The translations under genes and the position numbers were made by a program. Positions 9,755 through 17,455 of a stretch of 64,000 nt of DNA are shown piece after piece. The stretch covers positions 434,001 through 498,000 of the forward strand of contig NZ_BMNE01000006.1 of assembly GCF_014646295.1 (NCBI RefSeq), in the 5' to 3' direction. How positions within the stretch are numbered: position 1 is the first letter of the stretch; each line of letters begins with the position of its first letter. The notes under the pieces are model-generated. The model did no database searches, was not told the origin of the DNA, and saw only the letters and a list, made by a program, of their open reading frames with translations. The stretch comes from Nocardia rhizosphaerihabitans. GTDB taxonomy: Bacteria; Actinomycetota; Actinomycetes; Mycobacteriales; Mycobacteriaceae.

Positions 9755-10951
9755 TCAGCCGGCGCAGCGCAGGACGGCGTCACGCAGATTGCGGCTGCGG
9801 ACGTCGTCGAGGATCGCCATGCCGAGACGGTTCATGCTGTAGCCGAAGCCGAGACCTGTCGTGGGATCGGCGAAGCCGAACGAGCCACCCAAACCCGTTG
9901 TGCCATAGGCACGTTTGTCCGAGCCGAAGCGGAAACTGCCGCGCGACTTGCGGAACCCGAGGTGGTAGCGGCTCTTGGTGTGCAGCACCAGGTCGTCGGC
10001 CGGCACGTCGTCGGCGGTGTCCGCGGCGGCCAGCAGCTCGAGCACGTCGTCGCTGATCGGCAGCGCACCGGTGCGACCGGCCGCCGCACCGTAGACGCGG
10101 GCCAGCGCGCGAGCATTGCCGACGCCGTTCATGCCGGGCCACTCGATTTCCAGGAACTCCCGCCGGGCGGCGCGGGCAGGCGCACCGGGGCGCGGGTTGG
10201 TCAGCGCCGCATAGGAAAGCCCACGCTTGGCGTAGACCTCGGCGCCGATGCGCACCGGAATGTCGGCGAGTTCGTAGCGCAGGATGTCGAGGCCCTTCGT
10301 CGCCGACAGCTGGGCGACCCGCTCCATCGGCTCGGACTCGGGGAGCCCGATGAACATGTCCGCGTCGACCGGGGCGGCGATCTCCTCGGCGAAGAACCGG
10401 CCGAGACTGCGGCCCGCCGGGTCGACCCGGCGTAGCAGTTCGCTCTGATAGAGCCCGAGGGTGAGCGCGTGATAGCCGTGCCGTGTGCCGGGCTTCCACG
10501 CCGGTTTCTGCGCGGCCAGCAGCTCGCCGAGGGCGTCCCGGTCGATCAGCTCGCGCAGTTTCACGATCCGGTCCAGCCCGGACAGCCCCGCCTGATGGTC
10601 GATCAGCTGGCGGACGGTGATCTGGTCTTTGCCGTTGGCGGCGAACTCCGGCCAGTACTTCGCCACCGGCTGCTCGTAGTCGAGCAGCCCCCGCGAGACC
10701 GCCGTGGCGATCGTGAACGCCGCCATGCCCTTCGACGAGGAGAACACCGGCACGATGGTGTCGCGCTCCCACGGCACCTCGCGCCGACGATCGCGATGCC
10801 CGGCCCACAGGTCGACCAGAGGCTGTTCACCTGCGTAGACGGCGACGGCTGCGCCGATCTCGCCGTGGTGGGTGAAGTTGCGGCGGAGGGCGTCGGCGAC
10901 GGGGCCGAAACCGGCCGCCACGTCGCCGTGGATCGATGGTGCGGGACTCAT
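9755..10951 (-). CDS. Serine hydrolase, beta-lactamase/EstB esterase family
   Basis: 398 residues with the class C beta-lactamase fold signature: nucleophile motif SSSK (S71, K74) and YHA (Y160), the latter typical of EstB-type esterases where YxN is replaced. A C-terminal GTTGLGGSFGFADP stretch corresponds to the third motif region. No signal peptide is evident, so it is probably cytoplasmic. Family members (LipL/LipE-like in mycobacteria) hydrolyse short-chain esters. It is divergent from another serine hydrolase with 38 bp between starts, and convergent with aztD. Confidence 0.88.
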   Translation of the reverse strand: MSPAPSIHGDVAAGFGPVADALRRNFTHHGEIGAAVAVYAGEQPLVDLWAGHRDRRREVPWERDTIVPVFSSSKGMAAFTIATAVSRGLLDYEQPVAKYWPEFAANGKDQITVRQLIDHQAGLSGLDRIVKLRELIDRDALGELLAAQKPAWKPGTRHGYHALTLGLYQSELLRRVDPAGRSLGRFFAEEIAAPVDADMFIGLPESEPMERVAQLSATKGLDILRYELADIPVRIGAEVYAKRGLSYAALTNPRPGAPARAARREFLEIEWPGMNGVGNARALARVYGAAAGRTGALPISDDVLELLAAADTADDVPADDLVLHTKSRYHLGFRKSRGSFRFGSDKRAYGTTGLGGSFGFADPTTGLGFGYSMNRLGMAILDDVRSRNLRDAVLRCAG

Positions 10952-10989
10952 GGTGACTCGATCGTAGCGGCGTCTCGTACGCTGCCGAT

Positions 10990-11805
10990 ATGCGTTCGTT
11001 CGAGCAGGTACAGCACTGGCCGGTCGCCCATGCCGCCGCCGCGGTCGTCACCGCGGGCGGTGTGACCACCACCGGCGACACCGAGCGGGTCTTCCGGCTC
11101 GCCTCGGTCACCAAACCGCTGGTCGCCTACGCCACGCTGGTCGCGATCGAGGAGGGCGCGGTCGAACTGGACCAGCCCGCGGGTCCGCCCGGGTCGACCG
11201 TGCGTCATCTGCTCGCCCACACCTCCGGCGTCGCCTTCGCCACCCCCGACGTCATCGCCGCGCCCGGCGCCCGCCGCATCTATTCCAGCGCGGGCTTCGA
11301 GCTGCTCGCAGACTTCCTCACCGCCAGTACCGGCATCGAATTCCCGCAGTATCTGCACGAGGCGGTGTGCGAACCGCTCGGCATGCGCAGCGCGGTCCTC
11401 GACGGCCCCGCCGGGCACGCGGCCGAGGCCTCGGTGGACGACCTCGTCCGGTTCGCCGCCGAGTTGCTGACACCCCAATTGATATCTCAGCAAACCCTCG
11501 ACGACGCGACCTCGGTGCAATTCCCCGGCCGCGACGGCATCCTGCCCGGATTCGGTTCCCAGCGACCCAACGACTGGGGATTGGGATTCGAAATCCGCGA
11601 CGGGAAATCCCCGCATTGGACGGGTTCGGCCAATTCCGCGCGCACCTACGGGCACTTCGGGCAGTCGGGCACGTTCCTCTGGGTCGACCCCGAAATAGGG
11701 GTGGCGACGATCGCGCTGAGCGACGAGAATTTCGGCGACTGGGCTCGAACAGCGTGGCCGAAATTCAGCGATTCCGTGATCGCAGAGACACACAACACGC
11801 TGTGA
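10990..11805 (+). CDS. Serine hydrolase, beta-lactamase family (short form)
   Basis: 271 residues, shorter than most class C-like hydrolases. The nucleophile motif is SVTK (S39, K42), then LLAHTSG, the second motif YSS (Y98) where YSN is usual, and a late YGHFGQSGTFLWVDPE corresponding to the HxG motif. The change at YxN suggests an esterase or a peptidase-like role rather than beta-lactam resistance. There is no export signal. It is divergent from the other serine hydrolase and the two are only distantly alike, so recent duplication is not indicated. Confidence 0.85.
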   Translation: MRSFEQVQHWPVAHAAAAVVTAGGVTTTGDTERVFRLASVTKPLVAYATLVAIEEGAVELDQPAGPPGSTVRHLLAHTSGVAFATPDVIAAPGARRIYSSAGFELLADFLTASTGIEFPQYLHEAVCEPLGMRSAVLDGPAGHAAEASVDDLVRFAAELLTPQLISQQTLDDATSVQFPGRDGILPGFGSQRPNDWGLGFEIRDGKSPHWTGSANSARTYGHFGQSGTFLWVDPEIGVATIALSDENFGDWARTAWPKFSDSVIAETHNTL

Positions 11806-11907
11806 AGTAACACCCGCAACACCGAACACTTCAGTACACTCGGGCCACGCCAGTCCGCGACGGGTCGTTGGGGAAGACGCTCCTTGTCGAGGCTGGAGGT
11901 GTTGGTA

Positions 11908-12444
11908 GTGCGCGCATCGAGTCAGTTCGCTGATGCGACGGCGGGTGTGGTCTACATCCACTCATCGCCCGCCGCGTTGTGCCCGCACGTCGAATGGGCA
12001 CTGTCCACCGCGCTCTCGTCCCCCGCGAAATTGCGCTGGACCGCGCAACCAGCGGACGGACAACTGCGCGCCAGCAGCGATTGGATCGGCCCCGTCGGCA
12101 CCGCGTCGCGGATTGCCCAATCATTGCGCGCCTGGCCGGTTCTGCGCTTCGAGGTCACCGAGGATCCCAGCGAAGGCGTCGACGGCGAACGCTACAGCTT
12201 CGTCCCCGCGCTCGGCCTCTGGCACGGATCCACCGGCGCCAACGGCGATGTGATGCTGGGCGAGATGCGATTACGTGCCTTACTGCAAGCCGCCAGGGAA
12301 CTCGGCGGTCACGGAGCGTTCGACCTGTCCGCGGAGATCGACCGGGCGCTGGGGACGCCGTGGGACGAGGATCTCGAGACCTACCGGCAGGGAACCGATT
12401 GCGTGGGAGCCGAAGTCACCTGGCTGCGACGCGACGTGGGCTGA
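11908..12444 (+). CDS. DUF3145 domain protein
   Basis: 178 residues starting at a GTG (VRASSQFADATAGVVYIHSS) with GGAGG eight bases upstream; this N-terminus is what the family normally shows. The conserved run continues PAALCPHVEWAL, where Cys and His are family-conserved. DUF3145 is confined largely to actinobacteria and has no established function. The gene stands alone, in the same direction as the preceding serine hydrolase with a 100-bp gap. Confidence 0.85.
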   Translation: MRASSQFADATAGVVYIHSSPAALCPHVEWALSTALSSPAKLRWTAQPADGQLRASSDWIGPVGTASRIAQSLRAWPVLRFEVTEDPSEGVDGERYSFVPALGLWHGSTGANGDVMLGEMRLRALLQAARELGGHGAFDLSAEIDRALGTPWDEDLETYRQGTDCVGAEVTWLRRDVG

Positions 12445-12535
12445 CCGGCCCGGCGGTCGAAGCCACCTCCATCGCGATCCGGGTGAAGGCCGGGGGCCGA
12501 TCGGCAGGTGGTCTTCCCGTGGTGGCCGGGCGGGA

Positions 12536-13105
12536 TCACTCCTTGACCCAGCACATTCCGTGGCCCGAATCGCCCGGCGACTTCCGCGGTCGTGGGGCGA
12601 TGCGCTCGAGTCGGTAGCCCAGTCGGCGGGGGACCGCGGCGCTGCGGATATTGGCGGCGTCGCAATGGATTTCGATGCGGGCGACGCCGGGGAGAGCCAG
12701 TGCGATCGTGGTCAGCGCCCCGGCTGCTCGGGTGATCACGCCGCGGCCGACATGATCGACATGGCACCAGTAGCCGATCTCCAAGGTCGCCGGACCCACC
12801 CGATCATGAAGCCCGACCACGCCGAGCAGAGCCCCGCAGCGACCGAAGATGCCGTAGTTGAATCCGCCGTCCGGGGTGGGCCAGTGCGTCGTCACCGTCT
12901 CGTGCGCCGCCCGCATCTCGTCGAAGACCGGTGGCTCCGCCGCCCAGTCCATCCACTGATGCAACTGCTCGAACGAGGCAGTGACCGCCGCGAACTTGGC
13001 TGCCAGATCCTCGGGTTGCCACCGGCGAATCACGAGATCGCCGACCACCACCCGGTCGGGCGGCACGATCCCCGGTTCCAGCGCAGGCAGCTGCTCGGTG
13101 TCCAT
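12536..13105 (-). CDS. GNAT-family N-acetyltransferase (RimJ/RimL type)
   Basis: 189 residues from MDTEQLPALEPG. The pattern is of ribosomal-protein-serine acetyltransferase-like GNATs: LVIRRWQPEDL at the N-terminus, EIGYWCHVDHVGRGVITRAAGAL covering the acetyl-CoA loop (the usual RGxGxA becomes HVGRGV), and EIHCDAANIRSAAVPRRLGY near the end. It probably acetylates an amine on a protein or metabolite with acetyl-CoA. An upstream in-frame start would add a basic stretch unlike the family. The acceptor is unknown. Confidence 0.85.
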   Translation of the reverse strand: MDTEQLPALEPGIVPPDRVVVGDLVIRRWQPEDLAAKFAAVTASFEQLHQWMDWAAEPPVFDEMRAAHETVTTHWPTPDGGFNYGIFGRCGALLGVVGLHDRVGPATLEIGYWCHVDHVGRGVITRAAGALTTIALALPGVARIEIHCDAANIRSAAVPRRLGYRLERIAPRPRKSPGDSGHGMCWVKE

Positions 13106-13180
13106 CCTTCGATCGTGATCGACCGGTCTGTGCCTGTGCAACGAGATTTCGCCAGGCCGCGGGGCCGCCCGGACCGGGGG

Positions 13181-13996
13181 TCAGTCGGTGAGAAACCGGC
13201 TGGCGTTGTCGGCTGCCCAGCGGGCGAAGGGGGTCGCCGGGCGGCCGGTGATGTCCTGGACGCTGGTGATGGGCAGGGTCGCGGGGTCGGGGGTGTAGTC
13301 GGACAGGACGTTGTCGACGTACCAGGTCGTGTTGTCGCCCATGGTGGGGGTGAGGGCGGCGATGGTTTCTTCGCGGGAGGACCGGCGGAAGGTGATATCG
13401 CGGCGGAGGGCGGTGGCGAGGTGGCGGACCAGTTCGGTGCGGGTGAGGACTTCCGGGCCTGCCAGCGGGTAGGCGCGGCCGTGGTGGGTGTCGGCGAGCA
13501 GGGCGGTGGCGGCGACGGCGGCGATGTCGTCCATGGCGATGGGGGCCGTCGCGGTGTCGGGGTAGGGCTCGCTGACGGTGCCGGTCTCGCGGATCTGCTG
13601 CGACCAGGTCAGGGTGTTCTCCATGAAGTCGGCAGGCCAGAGATGGGTCCAGGCCAAGCCGCTGTCCTCGACCGCGGTGCAGACGGTGCCCCACCAGCTC
13701 TCGGGCTCGCCGGACAGGTCGACCACGTGCCGTACGCCTGCCGCGCGGGCCAGCGCCAGCACCTCGGTGACATTGTCCGGCGTCGGCGCCAGGTACATCC
13801 GCTCCACGCCGTCGAACGCCGCGGGCAGGCTCTCCGGTCGACGCAGATAGCCTTCGACCACCTCCACCCCTGCCGGGAGCGCCGCCCGTCGCGGGTTGGT
13901 GGTCAGCGCGCGCACATCGGTGCTGCCTGCGGCGAGCAGATGGTCGACAACCTTGCGGCCGATATTGGCGGTGGCCCCGGTTACCAGGATGGTCAT
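13181..13996 (-). CDS. NmrA/YwnB-like NAD(P)-binding oxidoreductase
   Basis: 271 residues from MTILVTGATANIGRKV, an NAD(P)-binding glycine motif (GATANIG) at the extreme N-terminus. This is an atypical short-chain dehydrogenase of the NmrA/quinone-reductase-like group: ALTTNPRRAALP after the second strand, DLSGEP at the active-site strand, and WADNASRFL closing the protein. The catalytic Tyr-Lys pair of classical members is not obvious, so a regulatory or quinone-reducing role is possible. I rejected a 23-codon longer start because it puts a basic extension before the glycine motif. Confidence 0.85.
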   Translation of the reverse strand: MTILVTGATANIGRKVVDHLLAAGSTDVRALTTNPRRAALPAGVEVVEGYLRRPESLPAAFDGVERMYLAPTPDNVTEVLALARAAGVRHVVDLSGEPESWWGTVCTAVEDSGLAWTHLWPADFMENTLTWSQQIRETGTVSEPYPDTATAPIAMDDIAAVAATALLADTHHGRAYPLAGPEVLTRTELVRHLATALRRDITFRRSSREETIAALTPTMGDNTTWYVDNVLSDYTPDPATLPITSVQDITGRPATPFARWAADNASRFLTD

Positions 13997-14284
13997 GAAC
14001 CCCATTCTGCCGACAAAATTCGCGACGCTGCCAGTCCGAATCTGCGGCGGCACGGCACCCGGCACGCCGCCGTTCGGAGTGATGTCGGCGGCGATCGCTC
14101 CCTGTCCGCGCGTTCGGCTCCGAGCACAACCTCACCTGAAAACCGGAAAATTTGGTGATGTTTTTCCGTTATCACCGCAGGTGGGTTCCCCTCGGTCGTT
14201 GACGATGCGAAAATGTTCGCGGATCGAGATCCGGTCCAGCAGAGTATGTTCCGCCGATCTCGGCGGGCAGACTGGAGGGGCAAG

Positions 14285-14860
14285 ATGACACTCTCGTCTC
14301 GAACGAGTTCCAGCGCACGGCGATTCGGCGCGGTCGCCGTCCTCGCGGCAGGAGCACTCGGCCTCGCGGCCACCACCGCACACGCCGGCCCAGCGGCAGC
14401 CGTTCCGATCGTCCAGGGAGTCGAAGGGGGAGTGGCGTTCACGGCGAGCCCGCTCGCCGACGGCTCCGGGCTCACCGCATCCGTCGCCGACGGCACCTTC
14501 AGCCTCGCCGGTGGCGTGGTGACCCTCACGGATCCGGCAGGCCGGGTGGTCGCCACCGTGCCGACCCATATCGTCACCGGCGCAGGGAATTTCGACCTCG
14601 CCGCGGGTATCGCCGCCGACGGCCAGTCGGTCACCCTGCGTCCCGTCGCCGCGCCGGCCGTGGTTACCGACAACATGGCCGCCTTCGTCGACGAAGCCAG
14701 TGACACCCTCGCCCGCAAGCAGCACAACGCGGGCATCGGCGCCCTGATCGGTGCGGGTATCGGCGCGGTCCTCGGCTTCTTCCTCGGTGGAGTCGGCGCC
14801 CTGGTCACCATCCCGATCGGTGCGGGCATCGGCGCCCTCATCGGCTACTCGACGCCGTAG
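14285..14860 (+). CDS. Secreted protein with C-terminal glycine zipper
   Basis: 191 residues starting at ATG behind a GGAGGGG-type ribosome site. A basic start, hydrophobic stretch and AHA cleavage region predict secretion. The middle is beta-rich (VVTLTDPAGRVVATVPTHIV). The last 45 residues repeat small residues with a hydrophobic core (GIGALIGAGIGAVLGF, then GIGALIGY), a glycine zipper that in other proteins inserts in membranes or oligomerises. This architecture is common in Nocardia exported proteins; the function is unknown. The C-terminal zipper without a charged tail suggests association with the mycolate outer membrane, which is inference. Confidence 0.75.
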   Translation: MTLSSRTSSSARRFGAVAVLAAGALGLAATTAHAGPAAAVPIVQGVEGGVAFTASPLADGSGLTASVADGTFSLAGGVVTLTDPAGRVVATVPTHIVTGAGNFDLAAGIAADGQSVTLRPVAAPAVVTDNMAAFVDEASDTLARKQHNAGIGALIGAGIGAVLGFFLGGVGALVTIPIGAGIGALIGYSTP

Positions 14861-14950
14861 TGAACGGTGTGGTGGCCGACCGGCGGGTCGGCCACCACCC
14901 GCCGGCGGCGCGGCGTGGTGAGATGGAGCCTCGGACCCCGAGAGGACGCG

Positions 14951-15751
14951 GTGACGGCGATGCCCGATGAGCACAGTGCCCGGCAATCGGCCGAAACCGA
15001 CCTGTTCGACTACGACGCGGAACTGCGCCCGCACAACGCACTCTTCCGTGCCGCCGCGCGCGTCGGCGCCCGTGACCGGGTGCTCGACATCGGTTGCGGT
15101 ACCGGCCTGACCACGCGGGAGGCCGCCCGCGCTGCCGTCGACGGGAGCGCCCTGGGTGTCGACGTCTCGGCGCCGATGCTCGAACGGGCCCGTCGCCTCA
15201 GCGACGACGAGCGGCTGACCAATATCGCTTTCGAACAGGCGGATGCGCAGGTCCATCCGTTCCCGCCCTCGTCTTTCGACCTCTGCATCAGCCGGTTCGG
15301 TTCGATGTTCTTCGCCGACCCGGTCGCCGCGTTCACCAATATCGGACGGGCGCTGCGGCCGGGCGCACGGCTTGTGCTGCTGGTCTGGCAGGAGCACGAC
15401 CGCAACGAGTGGGCGTCCGCGCTGGTGCGGATCCGCGCCGCGACACCGGCCGACGGTCCAGGCCCGTTCGCCCTCGCCGACCCGGTCGTCACCGAAACCG
15501 TTCTGGCGGCGGCCGGTTTCACCGACATCGAATTCACCGACGTGCACGAGCCGGTCTACTACGGCGCGGACAGCGAGTCGGCCCTCGCCAATCTGCTCCG
15601 CCTGCAGGGATTCCAGGACATGTTCGCCGCCCTCGACGCCGACACGGCCGAGCGAACCCGCGCGCGGTTGCGGGCCACCCTCGCCGAGCACACGAGCGAG
15701 AGCGGCGTGTATTTCGATTCGCGGGCCTGGATCGTCACCGCCCGTCGTTGA
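14951..15751 (+). CDS. Class I SAM-dependent methyltransferase
   Basis: 266 residues from a GTG with GAGG five bases upstream. Motif I is VLDIGCGTGLTT, followed by the acidic GVDVSAPML, a DAQVHPFPPSSFDL acidic region and ISRFGSMFFADP. This is the UbiE/COQ5-like small-molecule group; a final YFDSRAWIVTARR is typical of the subfamily. The substrate cannot be told. It is followed by a perfect hairpin at 15801-15821. Confidence 0.85.
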   Translation: MTAMPDEHSARQSAETDLFDYDAELRPHNALFRAAARVGARDRVLDIGCGTGLTTREAARAAVDGSALGVDVSAPMLERARRLSDDERLTNIAFEQADAQVHPFPPSSFDLCISRFGSMFFADPVAAFTNIGRALRPGARLVLLVWQEHDRNEWASALVRIRAATPADGPGPFALADPVVTETVLAAAGFTDIEFTDVHEPVYYGADSESALANLLRLQGFQDMFAALDADTAERTRARLRATLAEHTSESGVYFDSRAWIVTARR

Positions 15752-15800
15752 GCTAGCCCGAGCGCTGAATCCTTTCGGCCGGCCGCTGCCTCTTATCTCT

Positions 15801-15821
15801 GTCCCGACACAATGTCGGGAC
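15801..15821 (+). promoter_or_regulatory. Perfect inverted repeat before the small ORF/ECF sigma cluster
   Basis: Arms GTCCCGACA and TGTCGGGAC are perfectly complementary around a CAA loop. The repeat ends seven bases before the GGAGG of the next gene. It could be a terminator for the methyltransferase (no T run follows), an operator, or an mRNA structure close to the ribosome site. Confidence 0.55.
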
Positions 15822-15839
15822 CGGATACGGAGGTTTGTT

Positions 15840-15929
15840 GTGATCATCGGAATCGGTGTTGTGGTCGGCCTGGTGGCGCTGTGCACGTGCATGGTCGTCG
15901 TGCGGCGCAAACGAGCCGGGCGTGGCTGA
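15840..15929 (+). CDS. 29-residue single-span membrane peptide
   Basis: The reading frame from GTG encodes a hydrophobic span (IIGIGVVVGLVALCTCMVVV) followed by the basic tail RRKRAGRG. A GGAGG six bases upstream is a strong ribosome site. Its last eight bases overlap the start of the sigma factor, a typical coupling arrangement. The positive tail predicts an N-out/C-in topology. Nothing similar is recognised. It may be a regulator of the sigma factor or only a leader that couples translation; both are inference. Confidence 0.55.
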   Translation: MIIGIGVVVGLVALCTCMVVVRRKRAGRG

Positions 15930-16488
15930 GTCGACCTGGCCCGACCACCAGCTGATCGTCGCGGCGCAGGGCGGCGACGTGGATTCGATCGCCGCGCTGG
16001 TGTCGGGGGCGCACCCGAACATCCAGCGCTTCGCCCGATCCCTGTGTGCCACACCGGAAGACGCCGAGGACGCCGCGCAGGAGGCGCTGATCATCCTGTA
16101 TCGCAAGATCGGGATGCTGCGGGCCTCCGGCGCACTGGCGTCGTGGATGTTCCGCATCGTCCGCAACGAGTGCCTGCGGCGAGCGCGAGCACGGCTCGGG
16201 GACCACACGCCGTTGCCGGACCTCGCCGTGGCCGCCTCGGCCGAGGACGAGGTCTTGCGACGTCTGGAAGCGGGCAGGGTGGCGGCCGCGGTCGCCACCC
16301 TGCCCGCCGACCAGCGTCACGTCCTGATCATGCGCGACATCCAGGGCCACAGCGGCCGGATGGTCGCCGACGCGCTCGGCCTCAGCACCGCGGCCATGAA
16401 ATCGCGCCTGCACCGCGCCCGCGCCACGGTTCGACAAGCTCTACAGGCCGCCCCAGCACCTGGAGGAAACAATGACGACCACACCTGA
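15922..16488 (+). CDS. ECF-type sigma-70 family RNA polymerase sigma factor
   Basis: 188 residues from a GTG inside the preceding small ORF. Region 2 is seen in AEDAAQEALIILYRKIGMLRASGALASWMFRIVRNECLRR, where DAAQE and the W..IVRN pattern are typical. Region 4 is LPADQRHVLIMRDIQGHSGRMVADALGLSTAAMKSRLHRARATVR, a helix-turn-helix that reads the -35 element. No zinc-binding anti-sigma gene follows; the next ORF instead encodes a Cys-containing membrane protein that overlaps by 17 bp, so that protein or the small peptide may control it. Confidence 0.88.
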   Translation: MAESTWPDHQLIVAAQGGDVDSIAALVSGAHPNIQRFARSLCATPEDAEDAAQEALIILYRKIGMLRASGALASWMFRIVRNECLRRARARLGDHTPLPDLAVAASAEDEVLRRLEAGRVAAAVATLPADQRHVLIMRDIQGHSGRMVADALGLSTAAMKSRLHRARATVRQALQAAPAPGGNNDDHT

Positions 16489-16774
16489 CACCCCCGACTT
16501 CGCGAGCACCTCACTCCCGAAACACCTCGCCCGCGGCGGCATCGGCTTCGGCGCCCTGATCGGCTCGATCGCCCTGCTCCCGCTCCTCGGCCCGTTCAGC
16601 CTTGCCCTGCTCCCCATCGGCTTGGTCGCCCTGCGCGGTTGCCCGATGTGCTGGGCGATCGGCCTGATGCAGACGATCTCCCGGGGCCGACTGCAACGCA
16701 CCTGCGAGGACGGTGCCTGCACACTGACCGTCGCCGAACACGACAGCCGGCGAGAGAAGGCCTCAGGTTCGTAG
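16472..16774 (+). CDS. Cys-rich small membrane protein in sigma operon
   Basis: 100 residues from an ATG with GGAGG five bases upstream, overlapping the sigma gene by 17 bp. A hydrophobic region covers about residues 23-55. It is followed by GCPMCW (C57, C60) and then TCEDGAC (C78, C83), so the likely cytoplasmic or exported tail carries a CxxC and a C-x4-C pair. Cys pairs of this type can bind zinc or switch with redox. Being coupled to an ECF sigma makes it a candidate sensor or anti-sigma, though it has no recognised anti-sigma domain. Its 3' end overlaps the convergent tetR by 12 bp. Confidence 0.65.
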   Translation: MTTTPDTPDFASTSLPKHLARGGIGFGALIGSIALLPLLGPFSLALLPIGLVALRGCPMCWAIGLMQTISRGRLQRTCEDGACTLTVAEHDSRREKASGS

Positions 16775-17356
16775 TGCCGGTGCGACCCACGTGGTGAGAT
16801 AGGCGCGGAGGTCGGCGCCCTGGCGGGGTGGGCGTCCCGGGTCGAGGACGAAGGACTGCACGATGCGCAGCATGTGTTCGACGAGTTCGTCGAGACGGCG
16901 GTCGTCGATGCCCGCGGCCGCCCAGTCGACAGCGAAGCGTTCGAGGATCGAGCGGCCGAAGGTCAATGCGGTGTCGGAGGTGATGCCGGGGGAGGAGGCG
17001 CCGGCGCGGCCGGGGGTCAAGAGCAGGCCGAGATACTTGTCCGCGGTGAGGCTTTCGAGGGTGTAGGCGATGCCTTCGACCACGGCTTCGGCGGGGTCGG
17101 TCAGGTGGTCGAGGTGGGCGGCGAGGACATCCAGGAAGCGGCCGGTCTCGGTGAGGGCTGTCGCCGTCAGCAACGCGTCGGCGTTGGCGAAGTAGCGGTA
17201 CACCGTTTGGCGGGTGACGCCGAGGTCCCGGGCAATCTCGGCCATGGTGAAGTCGGCGCCGCTGCGCTCGATGGCGGTGCGGGCGGCGGCGATGATGCGC
17301 TCGACGGCTTCGGTGTCGTCGGCCGGCGTGGTGCCCGACCAGCCGTGTGTGCGCAT
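16763..17356 (-). CDS. TetR family transcriptional regulator
   Basis: 197 residues from MRTHGWSG with GGAGGGG just upstream. The helix-turn-helix is FTMAEIARDLGVTRQTVYRYFANADALL, classical TetR. The C-terminal domain ends in an extended helix typical of ligand-binding TetR proteins. It is divergent from a Rieske oxygenase, and an inverted repeat lies between them, so it probably represses both itself and the oxygenase. The open reading frame continues far upstream through the promoter, which only reflects GC bias. Confidence 0.88.
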   Translation of the reverse strand: MRTHGWSGTTPADDTEAVERIIAAARTAIERSGADFTMAEIARDLGVTRQTVYRYFANADALLTATALTETGRFLDVLAAHLDHLTDPAEAVVEGIAYTLESLTADKYLGLLLTPGRAGASSPGITSDTALTFGRSILERFAVDWAAAGIDDRRLDELVEHMLRIVQSFVLDPGRPPRQGADLRAYLTTWVAPALRT

Positions 17357-17420
17357 CGCATCCCCTCCGGTCGTGGTGTTCTCGCCGACCCTAGCGGGGA
17401 ACCGTTCACCCGAAAAGCAG

Positions 17421-17448
17421 ACCATACACATACGGCAATATGTATGGT
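17421..17448. promoter_or_regulatory. Inverted repeat, probable TetR operator
   Basis: Arms ACCATACA (17421-17428) and TGTATGGT (17441-17448) are perfect inverted repeats around 12 bases. The repeat ends seven bases before the Rieske ATG, so bound protein would block transcription or initiation. Divergent tetR placement makes it the obvious ligand. Confidence 0.65.
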
Positions 17449-17455
17449 CATTGTC

